A stretch of 64,000 bases of DNA from DATIXJ01 sp963714795 (lineage in GTDB: Bacteria; Bacteroidota; Ignavibacteria; UBA10030; SZUA-254). How positions within the stretch are numbered: position 1 is the first letter of the stretch; every line of letters starts with the position of its first letter. The notes beneath the pieces are model-generated. The model had not been told where the DNA came from. It worked only from the letters and a program-made list of their open reading frames with translations, and made no database searches. This document shows positions 1 through 8,208 of this stretch, in pieces. The stretch lies in contig CAVQPS010000010.1 of the NCBI GenBank assembly GCA_963714795.1, positions 310,001 to 374,000 of the forward strand, read 5' to 3'. The position numbers and the translations under genes were made by a program.

Positions 1-135
1 GATGAGCACTTGTGCATCTACCGGCGCGGCACAGATGGAACAAACGTACCGCCTTGTTGTTTCATTAAAATCCGGTTCGCGTAATTGTTTGCAATTCGGG
101 CAGCGGATGACGAGCGGCTTCTCTTCTTTGGACAT
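1..135 (-). CDS. Zinc-ribbon protein, 3' end outside window
   Basis: The reading frame starts at the ATG at 135 and runs off the left edge, so only the first 45 residues are visible. They hold two CxxC pairs (CPNC near residue 12 and CSIC near residue 33), the usual layout of a small zinc ribbon. A GAGGAAA ribosome-binding sequence precedes the ATG. The next gene upstream on this strand ends 9 bases before it, so the two are probably co-transcribed. The function is unknown; zinc binding is inferred from the cysteine spacing alone. Confidence 0.6.
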   Translation of the reverse strand, partial: MSKEEKPLVIRCPNCKQLREPDFNETTRRYVCSICAAPVDAQVLI

Positions 136-144
136 CGATTTTCC

Positions 145-348
145 TCAATCGTGATGATCTGCCGGCTGCATCCCCTCGGCTCCGGGTAATTTGCCGATGA
201 GCGTTTTCGGATCGTGAATAAGCATCGGGAGATGTTGCGGACAGATCCAGAATTTCCGATTCTGATATTCCAGCGTAATCAACGGCACCTGCATTCCCGT
301 GCGGTTGCACGCGACGCATTGCGGTTCTTTTAGTAAAGTTTCAGTCAT
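145..348 (-). CDS. Small cysteine-rich protein (67 aa), putative zinc binding
   Basis: This 67-residue protein has a CVAC pair at residues 11-14, a third cysteine in FWICPQH near residue 36, and histidines nearby, consistent with one metal site. It lies 9 bases upstream of another zinc-ribbon gene on the same strand, and both probably belong to one transcript. There is no signal peptide or membrane segment, so it is likely cytoplasmic. I do not recognise a named family. The HHD tail ends the protein at a clear TGA. Confidence 0.55.
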   Translation of the reverse strand: MTETLLKEPQCVACNRTGMQVPLITLEYQNRKFWICPQHLPMLIHDPKTLIGKLPGAEGMQPADHHD

Positions 349-431
349 AAAACCCTTTCAAATTCTCATTGTTATGAATTTGCGAAACCCACAATCAGAT
401 TTTTCGAGAACGATCGGATCGCTTCTCAATC

Positions 432-1229
432 TCAGCGCAGCAATATAAATCCGATTCTGAAATTATTCACGGAAATATTATATGTTTCCAGGCTTTCTCC
501 ATATCCATGGTAATACTGAAAATAGTACGAGGCATTCAATACTCCCCACTGAGTCAGGTGCAACAATTCAAACGGTTTCATTGCCATGTCCAGTTGAACC
601 CCGGATTTATCAAGCCCGGGATCAGTTCCCTTTTTCAATTCAATCGTAAAACTCAGCTCTTCCGGCCGATGAAGCGGTCGCCACGAAAATTCCACATCCC
701 CGTCGCCGAGATAATGCCGGATATCGGCATTCTCATCCGCGACCAGAAAAGGTACCCAAAACTTTATGCGAAAGGCAATCAATGAATCGGACCAATTTGA
801 TTGATACTGTGCATAGACCCTGTTCCAGCTTCGCGAGATCGCACTGTCCCTCCCGTTCGATTCATGCTCTACGCCTATTTGCTCATTGCTGAAAAACCAG
901 AGCGGCTCAGCGGAAAAATCATAGAATATTTCCGGGTTGTAGTTCGTCTCCCTGAACGGTGAAGAATGTGAAAAATCCCATGCGTCCCAAAATGATTTTT
1001 GTGAATACCCGATATAAAGACCCCATTGGTCGATCAGTTGATATTTAAAGCTGAGTTGGAACTTTGTCTGAGAGGAATTATTGATCGTTGTAACCAGGAA
1101 ATAGTTCGGTTTGTTCCTGCTGAAACGGCTGAAGTCGGTAAAGGATTTTCCTGCCGTGGAATCCGCCTGTTGAGCGAACAGCGATATTGAATAGAACACG
1201 AGAATGCTTATACAAATTAACCGTATCAT
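432..1229 (-). CDS. pldA: Outer-membrane phospholipase A (OMPLA family)
   Basis: This is a calcium-dependent outer-membrane phospholipase that hydrolyses acyl ester bonds of phospholipids. The family signature is clear: HESNGRD followed by SRSWNRVY. Counting from the ATG at 1229, these give His122, Ser124 and Asn136. The spacing of 2 and 12 matches the His-Ser-Asn triad of E. coli PldA. The ATG at 1229 gives a standard signal peptide ending near FAQQ. A GTG 13 codons upstream (1268) is possible but adds an untypical leader. The rest is beta-rich with alternating aromatic residues, as expected for a barrel. It implies an outer membrane. It stands alone, with no obvious operon partner. Confidence 0.88.
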   Translation of the reverse strand: MIRLICISILVFYSISLFAQQADSTAGKSFTDFSRFSRNKPNYFLVTTINNSSQTKFQLSFKYQLIDQWGLYIGYSQKSFWDAWDFSHSSPFRETNYNPEIFYDFSAEPLWFFSNEQIGVEHESNGRDSAISRSWNRVYAQYQSNWSDSLIAFRIKFWVPFLVADENADIRHYLGDGDVEFSWRPLHRPEELSFTIELKKGTDPGLDKSGVQLDMAMKPFELLHLTQWGVLNASYYFQYYHGYGESLETYNISVNNFRIGFILLR

Positions 1230-1377
1230 TCGATGATTTGAAATTCCACTCGATTCCTTTTTAATCACAATTCTAACGTTTTTTATTTCTTATCAACTGT
1301 GACGGTAATTTCTTTATCCAACTCTCACGGTTTCAGCCATTATAAGCCCCGACCGTTTACTTCGCTTGCCCCCGGAA

Positions 1378-1710
1378 CTACGAGCCTTTCATCATTATCA
1401 ATATCATCTTGAAGCGCTCGACTGCATGGACAGCATGCGGAATATTCGCCGGAAGAATAATGAACTCATCTTTCACAGTGATGACCCGCTTCGTACCCAC
1501 GACAAATTCCGCTCTGCCGTCGACAACCTGCACGAAGGCGTCGAATGAGGCGGTATGTTCGCTGAGCGACTGATCTTTGTCGAACGCAAACAGCGTGATC
1601 GTGCCCGCTTCACTCTTGATGATTTGCCTGCTGACGACCGACCCTTTCACATACTCGATCAGGTTGGCAGAATTTAATGCTACAGATAACAATGCTTCGT
1701 CGATCTTCAT
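1378..1710 (-). CDS. Single-domain cupin protein
   Basis: This 110-residue protein is a small beta-barrel cupin. Motif 1 is recognisable around SEHTASFDAFVQVVDG and motif 2 around LPANIPHAVHA, where the conserved histidines would bind a metal. The family includes small dioxygenases, isomerases and sensor domains, so the substrate cannot be deduced. An AGAGGAT ribosome-binding sequence precedes the ATG at 1710. It has no close same-strand neighbour and borders the repeat-rich stretch to its right. Confidence 0.75.
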   Translation of the reverse strand: MKIDEALLSVALNSANLIEYVKGSVVSRQIIKSEAGTITLFAFDKDQSLSEHTASFDAFVQVVDGRAEFVVGTKRVITVKDEFIILPANIPHAVHAVERFKMILIMMKGS

Positions 1711-1977
1711 TTCTTAATCCTCTTTGTGATGTCGCCCGGATCCACGCCTCAAGTGGACTCCCGCTCACGAGGCCAATACGGTTGATTACATACGTCGGAC
1801 CGGATTCAATCGATTTCTTGCAAAACTGCGATTAGAAATCTACTGAAAAAGAATCATAATAAAAAGTTGAAGAATTAGCATCGAAGACGTGGAATTTCTT
1901 CCTTCGGGATTCCCGATAGACTCTCCGGCAATAAATCGTTGCGGGACAGGATTCGGGAAAGAGAGTGGCACAGACGG

Positions 1978-2202
1978 TCATTCCCATCCAAAATGGATCC
2001 CTTTGGGACATGCTCCAAGTGGGCACCCAGTACGCGAATTTTCTTCCTTCTGGATTCCCGAAAAGATCATTCGGGAATGACACATAGGGTGAGATGATAA
2101 ACGCCCAACCCATCTTGTCATTCCCACATATTTTAAGTGGGAATCCAGCGCGCGGATTTCCTCTTTTCTGGTTTCCCGATTAAAGCATTCGGGAAAGACA
2201 GG
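1978..2202. repeat. Left array of GTCATTCCC/GGGAATGAC-bounded repeat units
   Basis: Two units can be aligned by eye, at about 1978-2079 and 2116-2200. Each begins GTCATTCCC, contains a GTGGG(A/C)A(T/C)CCAG core and a TTCTGG(A/T)TTCCCGAT segment, and ends ATTCGGGAA(T/A)GAC. The ends are inverted relative to each other. A more diverged copy appears to start near 1900. No open frame here looks like a protein. The same unit recurs on the far side of the GIY-YIG gene. Confidence 0.8.
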
Positions 2203-2225
2203 TTGGCGGGCGTCCAATACGTTGA

Positions 2226-2543
2226 CTATTCAATCGGCAATGGAAGAATTTCTCCATCATTGAACAAATCTTTCCAGGCAGGATTGTGTTTTTCTATTAA
2301 AAGAAGCTTCCAATTTCGGTTCCACTTCTTCAACTGTTTCTCTCGCTGAATACCTGCCAATGGGTTCATATGGTCTTCATAATACACCAACATGGATATA
2401 TTATATTTTTTCGTAAAACCTCCGATGGTTTTTTCTTTATGTTCATAAACTCTTTTTGCCAGATCTCCCGTAAAACCAATGTATAGGGTACCATTCCGAC
2501 CACTGGCAAGGATATACACATGATATGTCTTTGATCGATACAC
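2226..2543 (-). CDS. GIY-YIG nuclease-domain protein (UPF0213/YhbQ-like)
   Basis: This 105-residue protein is a free-standing GIY-YIG domain. YHVYILAS near the start and LYIGFTGDL form the two GIY-YIG strands, followed by the helix with the conserved arginine (AKRVYEHK). REKQLKKWNR is typical of the short UPF0213 type. The start used is GTG at 2543, preceded by GGTGGA. The gene sits alone between two repeat arrays. A perfect 12-base inverted repeat (GGGAAAGACAGG at 2191-2202 and its complement at 2578-2589) brackets it, which suggests that gene and repeats move or spread together. The cellular role of this family is poorly known. Confidence 0.85.
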   Translation of the reverse strand: MYRSKTYHVYILASGRNGTLYIGFTGDLAKRVYEHKEKTIGGFTKKYNISMLVYYEDHMNPLAGIQREKQLKKWNRNWKLLLIEKHNPAWKDLFNDGEILPLPIE

Positions 2544-2577
2544 AAATCCACCATGTCACTTTTATACACTTCTTTTT

Positions 2578-2899
2578 CCTGTCTTTCCCACATGTTCTAA
2601 GTGGGAATCCAGTGCGCGGACTTTTTCCCTTCTGGATTCCCGATAAGATCATTCGGGAATGACACTGGCGCGGACTGTCATTCCCATCCCAAAGAGATCC
2701 CTTTGGGACATGTTGTAAGCGGGCAACCAGAGAGCGGACTTTCTTCCCTCCGGATTCCCGATAAGATCATTCGGGAATGACAATGGCGCAGACCGTCATT
2801 CCCATCTCAAAGAGATCCCTTTGGGACACGTCTTAAGTGGGAATCCAGTGAGCGGACTTTCTCCTTTCTGGATTCCCGATAAGATCATTCGGGAGTGAC
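2578..2899. repeat. Right array of GTCATTCCC/GGGAATGAC-bounded repeat units
   Basis: Three head-to-tail units lie at about 2579-2664, 2677-2782 and 2794-2899. They are more alike than the left-side copies. Each ends with the same GATAAGATCATTCGGGA(A/G)TGAC segment, and the last two share GAGATCCCTTTGGGAC near the start. The first unit begins with CCTGTCTTTCCC, the exact inverse of the end of the left array. Unit length is about 85-106 bases with about 12 bases between units. Confidence 0.8.
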
Positions 2900-2976
2900 A
2901 CAACATCATAAAATACAAGTGCCCATTCCATCGCTTGGAAAAAATGGGCACTTTGTCGAAGATTGGTGTTACTTCT

Positions 2977-3744
2977 TTATTGCACCACGCGTATCGTCCA
3001 GAAATCATCCGAAAGATTTCCATCGAGTAGATACGCATACGGCAGTGTAAAATATCCTTTCATACCCCAGCCCGTCCCCCACGAATTCCGTACGATAAAC
3101 CACTGGTTGTCATCATCATAGCCGACGGCGAGAACTGCATGCCCGCCTTCAAGCTCTTCATTCGGTGCTGGCATCGGCGCGTGCCCGGTTTTCGCCACGC
3201 TACCGTTCATAAAACTTTCATACACCGAGAAACCAAACACAAACGGATAGCCGGACGCAAGACAGCCCTTCATCTGGTTCATGTTGCGGTTCACACGCTG
3301 GTACAGCACAGCTTTATGCTGAATAGCATTTTGATAACATGACGCCGGCGGCTGAACCGCAAACTCTGCAATGTCATACGGCCAGAGCGGTTCCGGACAA
3401 TCGCCCTGCCTGCCGACGCTTTTGATGCCGTCGCGGATTTGCGCACCGCTGTCCGAATCGACTGTCCGTTCCATCACCCGCTCATTATAATAAATGAAGA
3501 GCCGCGACGGTACAAACACTTTTTTCATCTTCTGTTTCATCTGATCGAATTCAATAGCGGCGGCAATTGCATTCGCCGTACAGCTTCCTAATTGACCCTG
3601 ATCATAGACCGGCGGGCATTTTTTCGTGAGATCGATTTTTGCCGGAAGTTTGGCAAGCCACTCGATAGGTGCTGCATAGATGTGATCGCGGTGGTCCGGC
3701 ACGTCCGGAATCCAACCGAGACGTTTGACGGTTTTGTTCTTCAT
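2977..3744 (-). CDS. Papain-family (C1A) cysteine peptidase
   Basis: This 255-residue protein is a papain-fold peptidase. The active-site cysteine is Cys55 in DQGQLGSCTANA, with the oxyanion glutamine Gln49 six residues before it as in papain. The histidine is His202 in GGHAVLAVGYD, and the asparagine is Asn220 in VRNSWGTGWG. There is no clear signal peptide or long pro-region, so it may act in the cytoplasm or leave by another route. The ATG at 3744 has a strong GGGGGAG ribosome-binding site. Bacterial relatives of this short form are common, but their substrates are mostly unknown. Confidence 0.88.
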   Translation of the reverse strand: MKNKTVKRLGWIPDVPDHRDHIYAAPIEWLAKLPAKIDLTKKCPPVYDQGQLGSCTANAIAAAIEFDQMKQKMKKVFVPSRLFIYYNERVMERTVDSDSGAQIRDGIKSVGRQGDCPEPLWPYDIAEFAVQPPASCYQNAIQHKAVLYQRVNRNMNQMKGCLASGYPFVFGFSVYESFMNGSVAKTGHAPMPAPNEELEGGHAVLAVGYDDDNQWFIVRNSWGTGWGMKGYFTLPYAYLLDGNLSDDFWTIRVVQ

Positions 3745-3842
3745 AATGCTCTCCCCCTTGGTAAGTTTTATGAATCGTGAAATATGTTTTGACTTTAGTG
3801 TACCTCTCTTCTACTTCATTCAATTTTAGCAACGAACAAATT

Positions 3843-4988
3843 TCAGCCCGGTGGCCTGGCAAGAAAATATTCAACGATACGCGCATACATGTGAAGATCC
3901 AACCAATATCCGATATGCGCCAGTCCCCACGGTTTCCCGAGATTCATTTTGATATTGTCATCGACACGGTAAAAATCCAGATGGCCGCTCACCGGATCCA
4001 GATCATCATAAAAATTTATCCATCGAATAGAATCGAGTTTCGGTGTAATCGTATTTTCCACATTGATTGCATTATTCTGTACATCGAGCGGTTTCGCTTT
4101 GAACGAGAAAAGATGTTCAATAATTTGCCGGCGGATATATTGATCTTTACCGGTATGTTCCCTGAAAAAGAACGCTGTTTTATCGAGCGGCGATCCGAAC
4201 GTGACCAACCCTTTCAACGCTCCGGTCAGATGAGACTCAGCTTTTTCAAGATTCGCCTTGATATTAAGTCGATTCAGCGTGTCGTAGGCAATAACGCTTC
4301 CGAGAGAATGACCAGCGATGATAATGCGGTCATATTGCCGCCCGGCAAGAAGTGACTCCAGTAACGCAAGGCATTCATTCAGGATTTCCTGCCGGATTTT
4401 ACAATACCGCGACTTTTCATCGGTCGTCGTGTAGATTACAATCTCGCCGATGTATCCGACAATAATATTCGTTGCAAATCCTTTGACAACATTTTTCAGC
4501 GGCTTGAACAGTTTCCATTCCGGCAGAAGAAACGACATCAGCCGGATTGCCCAATACCAGTACCGCATCCACCTCATGATGGAAAGTAATCGCCACCAGT
4601 ACGGCTTTGTGCTTCCTTCATATTTCTTCCGGAGTTCTTCATCCTGCTCGTAATATTTCATCGCACCCGACAGAGCTTGCTGTACCCACCGGAACACTTC
4701 ACCGGTTGTAATTTGTTCTTCGGTAAGATATGCCCAGTAATATTCGTGAACATCGATGAAACCTCCCGAAGATGTATTCCCGATGCGGACGAAATTGTCC
4801 GTCCACTGTTTGCCTCCGGTGTCATTACACGACCTGATTTCATGCGTCAGTGTAACCGGTATTTTTTGGGATTGGAAATACCCTACAAACCCGCGCGCAA
4901 AGCTATCAAGTGTCTCGAACGGATTCTGCTCGCCGATGCCGTGAATGACGAGAAAACAGGTTTTGCCCGAAGGGAAACGATCGATCAT
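3843..4988 (-). CDS. Alpha/beta hydrolase with lipase-type nucleophile elbow
   Basis: This 381-residue protein has an N-terminal HGIG motif (residues 16-19), typical of the first strand of alpha/beta hydrolases, and a nucleophile elbow GHSLGS with Ser228 as probable catalytic serine. Downstream FGSPLDK and a late GHLDFYR segment could carry the acid and histidine. A hydrophobic, Trp- and Tyr-rich stretch at about residues 130-160 may associate with membrane or form a lid. No signal peptide is seen. It resembles predicted cytoplasmic lipases or esterases; the substrate is unknown. It ends about 100 bases before the papain-like gene on the same strand. Confidence 0.75.
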   Translation of the reverse strand: MIDRFPSGKTCFLVIHGIGEQNPFETLDSFARGFVGYFQSQKIPVTLTHEIRSCNDTGGKQWTDNFVRIGNTSSGGFIDVHEYYWAYLTEEQITTGEVFRWVQQALSGAMKYYEQDEELRKKYEGSTKPYWWRLLSIMRWMRYWYWAIRLMSFLLPEWKLFKPLKNVVKGFATNIIVGYIGEIVIYTTTDEKSRYCKIRQEILNECLALLESLLAGRQYDRIIIAGHSLGSVIAYDTLNRLNIKANLEKAESHLTGALKGLVTFGSPLDKTAFFFREHTGKDQYIRRQIIEHLFSFKAKPLDVQNNAINVENTITPKLDSIRWINFYDDLDPVSGHLDFYRVDDNIKMNLGKPWGLAHIGYWLDLHMYARIVEYFLARPPG

Positions 4989-5083
4989 TGTATCCTGTCG
5001 ACGATGCTGTGCATTACAGGTGCTACTGAATTATCCTTGATGGAAAATATTTTTCAATCCCGATAATCAGATCTATTTTTGCA

Positions 5084-5152
5084 TCGGTCGATCGATATCG
5101 ACCGACCGTTCCCCGCAGGCAGCCGGCTTGTTAGTCGCGCGTAACAGCCGGC
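5084..5152. other. Two inverted repeats between DUF3276 and hydrolase genes
   Basis: A perfect 9-base inverted repeat (TCGGTCGAT at 5084-5092 and ATCGACCGA at 5097-5105) is followed by a second hairpin with arms GCCGGCTTGTTA (5122-5133) and TAACAGCCGGC (5142-5152), which pair with one bulge. They lie just downstream of the DUF3276 stop on the minus strand. Neither is followed by a T-run, so they are not textbook terminators. Confidence 0.55.
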
Positions 5153-5171
5153 GTATTGTCGGAAGCGGATA

Positions 5172-5396
5172 TTAGTTTTTCTTGAATTCGCCGAAAGCTT
5201 CCTGCAGTGCTTCCTGAAACTTCTCAATCTGATTATCAAACACCATGACGCTCGACCGCGTAAACTTCTTTTCGCCGTCTTTCGCAGCTTTGGTTTCTGC
5301 AATCGTCAGATACTTTGATTTATTCTTGGCTTCTTTGACGTCGAAAAAATATGTGCGATCGTTTGTTTTAACGGTTTTTGAAAATAACGCGTCCAT
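5172..5396 (-). CDS. DUF3276 / PUR-family nucleic-acid-binding protein
   Basis: This 74-residue protein matches the bacterial PUR-domain family (DUF3276), related to Borrelia BpuR and widespread in Bacteroidota. Visible family features are the RTYFFDVKEAKN strand, SKYLTIAETK, and the C-terminal helix with IEKFQEALQEAF. Family members bind single-stranded DNA or RNA as dimers. The ATG at 5396 is chosen over an upstream TTG because GGGAGG sits five bases before it. The gene is alone. Its target in this organism is unknown. Confidence 0.88.
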   Translation of the reverse strand: MDALFSKTVKTNDRTYFFDVKEAKNKSKYLTIAETKAAKDGEKKFTRSSVMVFDNQIEKFQEALQEAFGEFKKN

Positions 5397-5586
5397 ACTG
5401 CCTCCCAAAAAATAATTATGAATTTTTATAGAATGTGAATTAGTGGAACGTTGAGATGAAACGATGGATCATGGAGCAACTTCGATAAGCGTCTTCTCCC
5501 GAAAACTCTCATAATAACATTTGTGCGAATATAAGTAAAATTTTATTTCTTGTCAAGTGAAATCTTAATAAAATGATTTCCCCCTT

Positions 5587-5793
5587 CAGTCGGGTCGTAA
5601 GACCCGACTGCACAACAACATTGACTCGCTCCCCCGCTCCTTCGGTGGAGCGTACCTTATTGTCCGCTCCGGCGGATATGAGCATAGCTTCTGGTGACCA
5701 GAAGGAAGTTCAACTTCCGACCAGCATTGTTCGGTCAGCAGTAGAACTGCTTCCCAGCAGGAGGTAACGCATTCCGCCGCAGGAGCGGCGGAA
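5587..5793. repeat. Cluster of seven perfect short palindromes
   Basis: Within 207 bases lie seven different perfect inverted repeats: 5587-5610 (10-base arms CAGTCGGGTC), 5635-5652 (CGCTCC/GGAGCG), 5663-5676 (TCCGC/GCGGA), 5689-5703 (TTCTGGT G ACCAGAA), 5704-5718 (GGAAGTT C AACTTCC), 5737-5751 (AGCAGT/ACTGCT) and 5772-5793 (TTCCGCCGC/GCGGCGGAA). Two of them abut directly. The stretch lies between DUF3276 and the groEL terminator. The plus-strand open frame that crosses part of it looks non-coding. A block of 23 bases starting with the fifth palindrome recurs at 46801. Confidence 0.75.
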
Positions 5794-5799
5794 CGAGAA

Positions 5800-5834
5800 A
5801 CAAAAAACCCCCGGCATTGTTCATACCGGGGGCT
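5800..5834 (-). terminator. Rho-independent terminator of groES-groEL
   Basis: On the minus strand a stem CCCCCGG (5832-5826) pairs with CCGGGGG (5814-5808) around an 11-base loop and is followed at once by TTTTTTG. It lies about 45 bases after the groEL stop codon, the expected place for the end of the operon. Confidence 0.9.
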
Positions 5835-5876
5835 TTGTAAATTACTTCGTCGTACTGCGTTTCGACGAACGAACGA

Positions 5877-7517
5877 TTAGTACATATCACCCATACCGCC
5901 GCCGCCATGAGGCATCTGCGGCATCGGTTTTTCCTTCTCGGGTTTTTCGACAATCGTCGCTTCGGTTGTCAATAACAAACCGGCAACGCTTGCCGCGTTT
6001 TCGAGAGCGATACGCGTTACTTTCGTCGGATCGATAACGCCTGCCGCGATAAGATTTTCGTACTTTTCCGTCTGTGCGTTAAAGCCGAAATCGTCTTTTC
6101 CTTCTTTCACGCGGTTCAACACGACCGAACCTTCCAAACCGGCATTGTTGACGATCGTGCGCAAAGGTTCTTCAATCGCTTTGCGGATGATCTCGACGCC
6201 GATCTTCTGGTCTTCGTTTTCCGTTTTGATGGAATTGAGCTTGCTTTGCACGCGCAGGTACGCAACGCCGCCGCCTGCAACAATTCCTTCTTCGACTGCC
6301 GCACGTGTCGCATGAAGCGCATCTTCCACACGGGCTTTCTTTTCTTTCATCTCGACTTCCGTTGCAGCGCCGACTTTCAACACGGCAACTCCGCCGGATA
6401 ATTTTGCAAGACGTTCCTGCAATTTTTCCTTATCGTAATCGGATGTGGTCTTTTCGACCTGTGCTTTGATTTCATTGATTCGTGCTTTGATGCGGTCTTT
6501 CTTTCCGGCGCCTTCGACGATCGTGGTATTATCTTTATCGATGGTCACACGTTTTGCGGTTCCAAGTAACGCAACCTGAATGTTTTCCAGCTTGAAACCT
6601 TTTTCTTCCGCAATCACTTCACCGCCGGTCAGTACGGCGATATCTTCGAGCATTGCCTTGCGGCGGTCGCCGAAGCCGGGAGCTTTCACTGCCGCAACAC
6701 GAAGTGTTCCACGCAATTTATTCACGACCAATGTCGCGAGCGCTTCGCCTTCGAGATCTTCGGCAATGATGAGAATGGAACGTCCTGCCTGGGCAGTTTT
6801 TTCCAGAATCGGAAGAAGATCTTTCATCACGCTGATCTTCTTGTCGTGAATGAGGATGTACGGATCTTCAAGAACCGTTTCCATCGTATCGGCATCGGTC
6901 ACGAAATAGGGCGACAGATAGCCGCGATCGAATTGCATACCTTCGACCCAATCCACCGTCGTTTCGGTTCCTTTTGCTTCTTCAACGGTAATGACGCCAT
7001 CTTTGCCGACTTTCTCCATCGCGTTGGCAATCAATTCGCCGATCGTATGATCGTTGTTGGCAGAGATCGAGCCAACCTGAGCGATCTTCTGCTTGTCGTC
7101 GCCGACCTTCTTGCTTAAATTCTTCAGCTCATCGACGATCTTCGTCACGGCAAGATCGATACCGCGTTTCAGATCCATCGGATTCGCGCCTGCGGTAACA
7201 TTCTTCATGCCTTCACGAACAATCGCCTGAGCGAGAACGGTCGCTGTCGTGGTTCCGTCACCGGCGACATCGGATGTCTTGCTGGCAACTTCACGCACCA
7301 TTTGCGCGCCCATATTCTCGATTGGATCTTCGAGTTCAATTTCTTTTGCAACGGTGACGCCGTCTTTCGTAATCGTCGGCGCGCCGAATTTCTTATCGAT
7401 CACAACATTGCGTCCTTTTGGACCGAGCGTTGCCTTCACTGCATCGGCAAGCTTATCGACGCCGCGCTTCAAGCCTGCACGTGCATCGGTATTGAATGTA
7501 ATTATTTTTGCACCCAT
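5877..7517 (-). CDS. groEL: Chaperonin GroEL (Hsp60)
   Basis: The 546-residue protein is a full-length GroEL, the 14-subunit ring chaperone that folds proteins in an ATP-driven cycle with GroES. Hallmarks are KFGAPTITKDGVTVAKEIEL, the ATP-site GDGTTTATVLAQ, and the typical AAVEEGIVAGGGVAYLR segment. The C-terminus is short, with GGGGMGDMY instead of long GGM repeats. groES lies 78 bases upstream on the same strand and a terminator follows. No CIRCE operator is visible in front of the operon. Confidence 0.99.
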   Translation of the reverse strand: MGAKIITFNTDARAGLKRGVDKLADAVKATLGPKGRNVVIDKKFGAPTITKDGVTVAKEIELEDPIENMGAQMVREVASKTSDVAGDGTTTATVLAQAIVREGMKNVTAGANPMDLKRGIDLAVTKIVDELKNLSKKVGDDKQKIAQVGSISANNDHTIGELIANAMEKVGKDGVITVEEAKGTETTVDWVEGMQFDRGYLSPYFVTDADTMETVLEDPYILIHDKKISVMKDLLPILEKTAQAGRSILIIAEDLEGEALATLVVNKLRGTLRVAAVKAPGFGDRRKAMLEDIAVLTGGEVIAEEKGFKLENIQVALLGTAKRVTIDKDNTTIVEGAGKKDRIKARINEIKAQVEKTTSDYDKEKLQERLAKLSGGVAVLKVGAATEVEMKEKKARVEDALHATRAAVEEGIVAGGGVAYLRVQSKLNSIKTENEDQKIGVEIIRKAIEEPLRTIVNNAGLEGSVVLNRVKEGKDDFGFNAQTEKYENLIAAGVIDPTKVTRIALENAASVAGLLLTTEATIVEKPEKEKPMPQMPHGGGGMGDMY

Positions 7518-7595
7518 ACTGTTTCGTCTCCTATCATTAATGATGAAATATGCTGTTCAAAATTTTTGGTAAACTGCAAAGCCGTCTTACTGAAA

Positions 7596-7880
7596 TCAGA
7601 CGACGGCAAATAAATCGGATTCACGCATGATCAGAAATTCTTTACCATCGAGCGTGACTTCCGTTCCGGAATATTTTCCGTACAAAACTTTATCGCCGAC
7701 CTTTACTTCCATCGGCACGAGTTTGCCGTCATCGGCTTTGCGGCCCGGTCCGGCGGCAACGACCTCACCGACAACCGGTTTTTCTTTGGCGGTGTCCGGC
7801 AGAATAATTCCGCCTTTTGTCTTTTCTTCCGCCGCGGAAGGTTTAATGACAATACGATCAGCTAAGGGCTTAATTTTCAT
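7596..7880 (-). CDS. groES: Co-chaperonin GroES (Hsp10)
   Basis: This 94-residue protein caps the GroEL ring. It shows the family start KPLADRIVIKP, the mobile-loop region with GGIILPDTAKEKP, and the GDKVLYGKYSGTEV roof-domain sequence. The ATG at 7880 follows a GAGGAG ribosome-binding site. It is the first gene of groES-groEL. Upstream I see neither the TTAGCACTC/GAGTGCTAA inverted repeat of HrcA control nor a clear sigma-32 promoter, so the heat-shock control used here is not obvious. Confidence 0.98.
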   Translation of the reverse strand: MKIKPLADRIVIKPSAAEEKTKGGIILPDTAKEKPVVGEVVAAGPGRKADDGKLVPMEVKVGDKVLYGKYSGTEVTLDGKEFLIMRESDLFAVV

Positions 7881-8208
7881 AGATACATCTCCTCTAAGTT
7901 GTTGATTTACTGAAGTTTAATGAATTTTCGCTGAAATGGGAAAACCTATCGAGTATAGAGTTACCCGCCACGAGAGTTTTTCAATATACGCATTTTTAAA
8001 GCGATAAACAAGATTTTGAACTTTCGGACATTGATAGGTTTACATCAAAGCTTTGTACTGCGTTAACACATTCAAACGACGTGCCAATCAATGTTAATAT
8101 TTTCTTTTGAAATTTCGAGCTTTTGGAGGATTACAAAATGAGGGAAGGAAATGAGTTCGTCTTTTTGTCAGACTATCTGTTTGTTTGCCAAAAAAATCGG
8201 ACAATCTG
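7881..8208. other. Intergenic stretch upstream of groES
   Basis: This AT-rich stretch lies between the groES start and the rsmI stop and should hold the groES promoter on the minus strand. I see a TATACT that could serve as a -10 box, but no -35 box at normal spacing, no CIRCE element and no RNA gene. The open frame that crosses part of it is not protein-like. Confidence 0.5.

Noticed and set aside
1978..2899. Possible CRISPR array in the repeat-rich stretch
   Set aside because: The units are 85-106 bases, have inverted ends and diverge internally, and there are no short unique spacers of constant length or cas genes.
5084..5152. Terminator for DUF3276 or the hydrolase
   Set aside because: The hairpins are good, but no T-run follows on either strand, so they are listed only as structured DNA.
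5573..5767. Open plus-strand frame through the palindrome cluster
   Set aside because: It has no ribosome-binding site or recognisable protein pattern, and the DNA is fully explained by palindromes.
7881..8208. CIRCE operator or small RNA in front of groES
   Set aside because: No TTAGCACTC/GAGTGCTAA pair and no stable GC-rich hairpin with a T-run were found.
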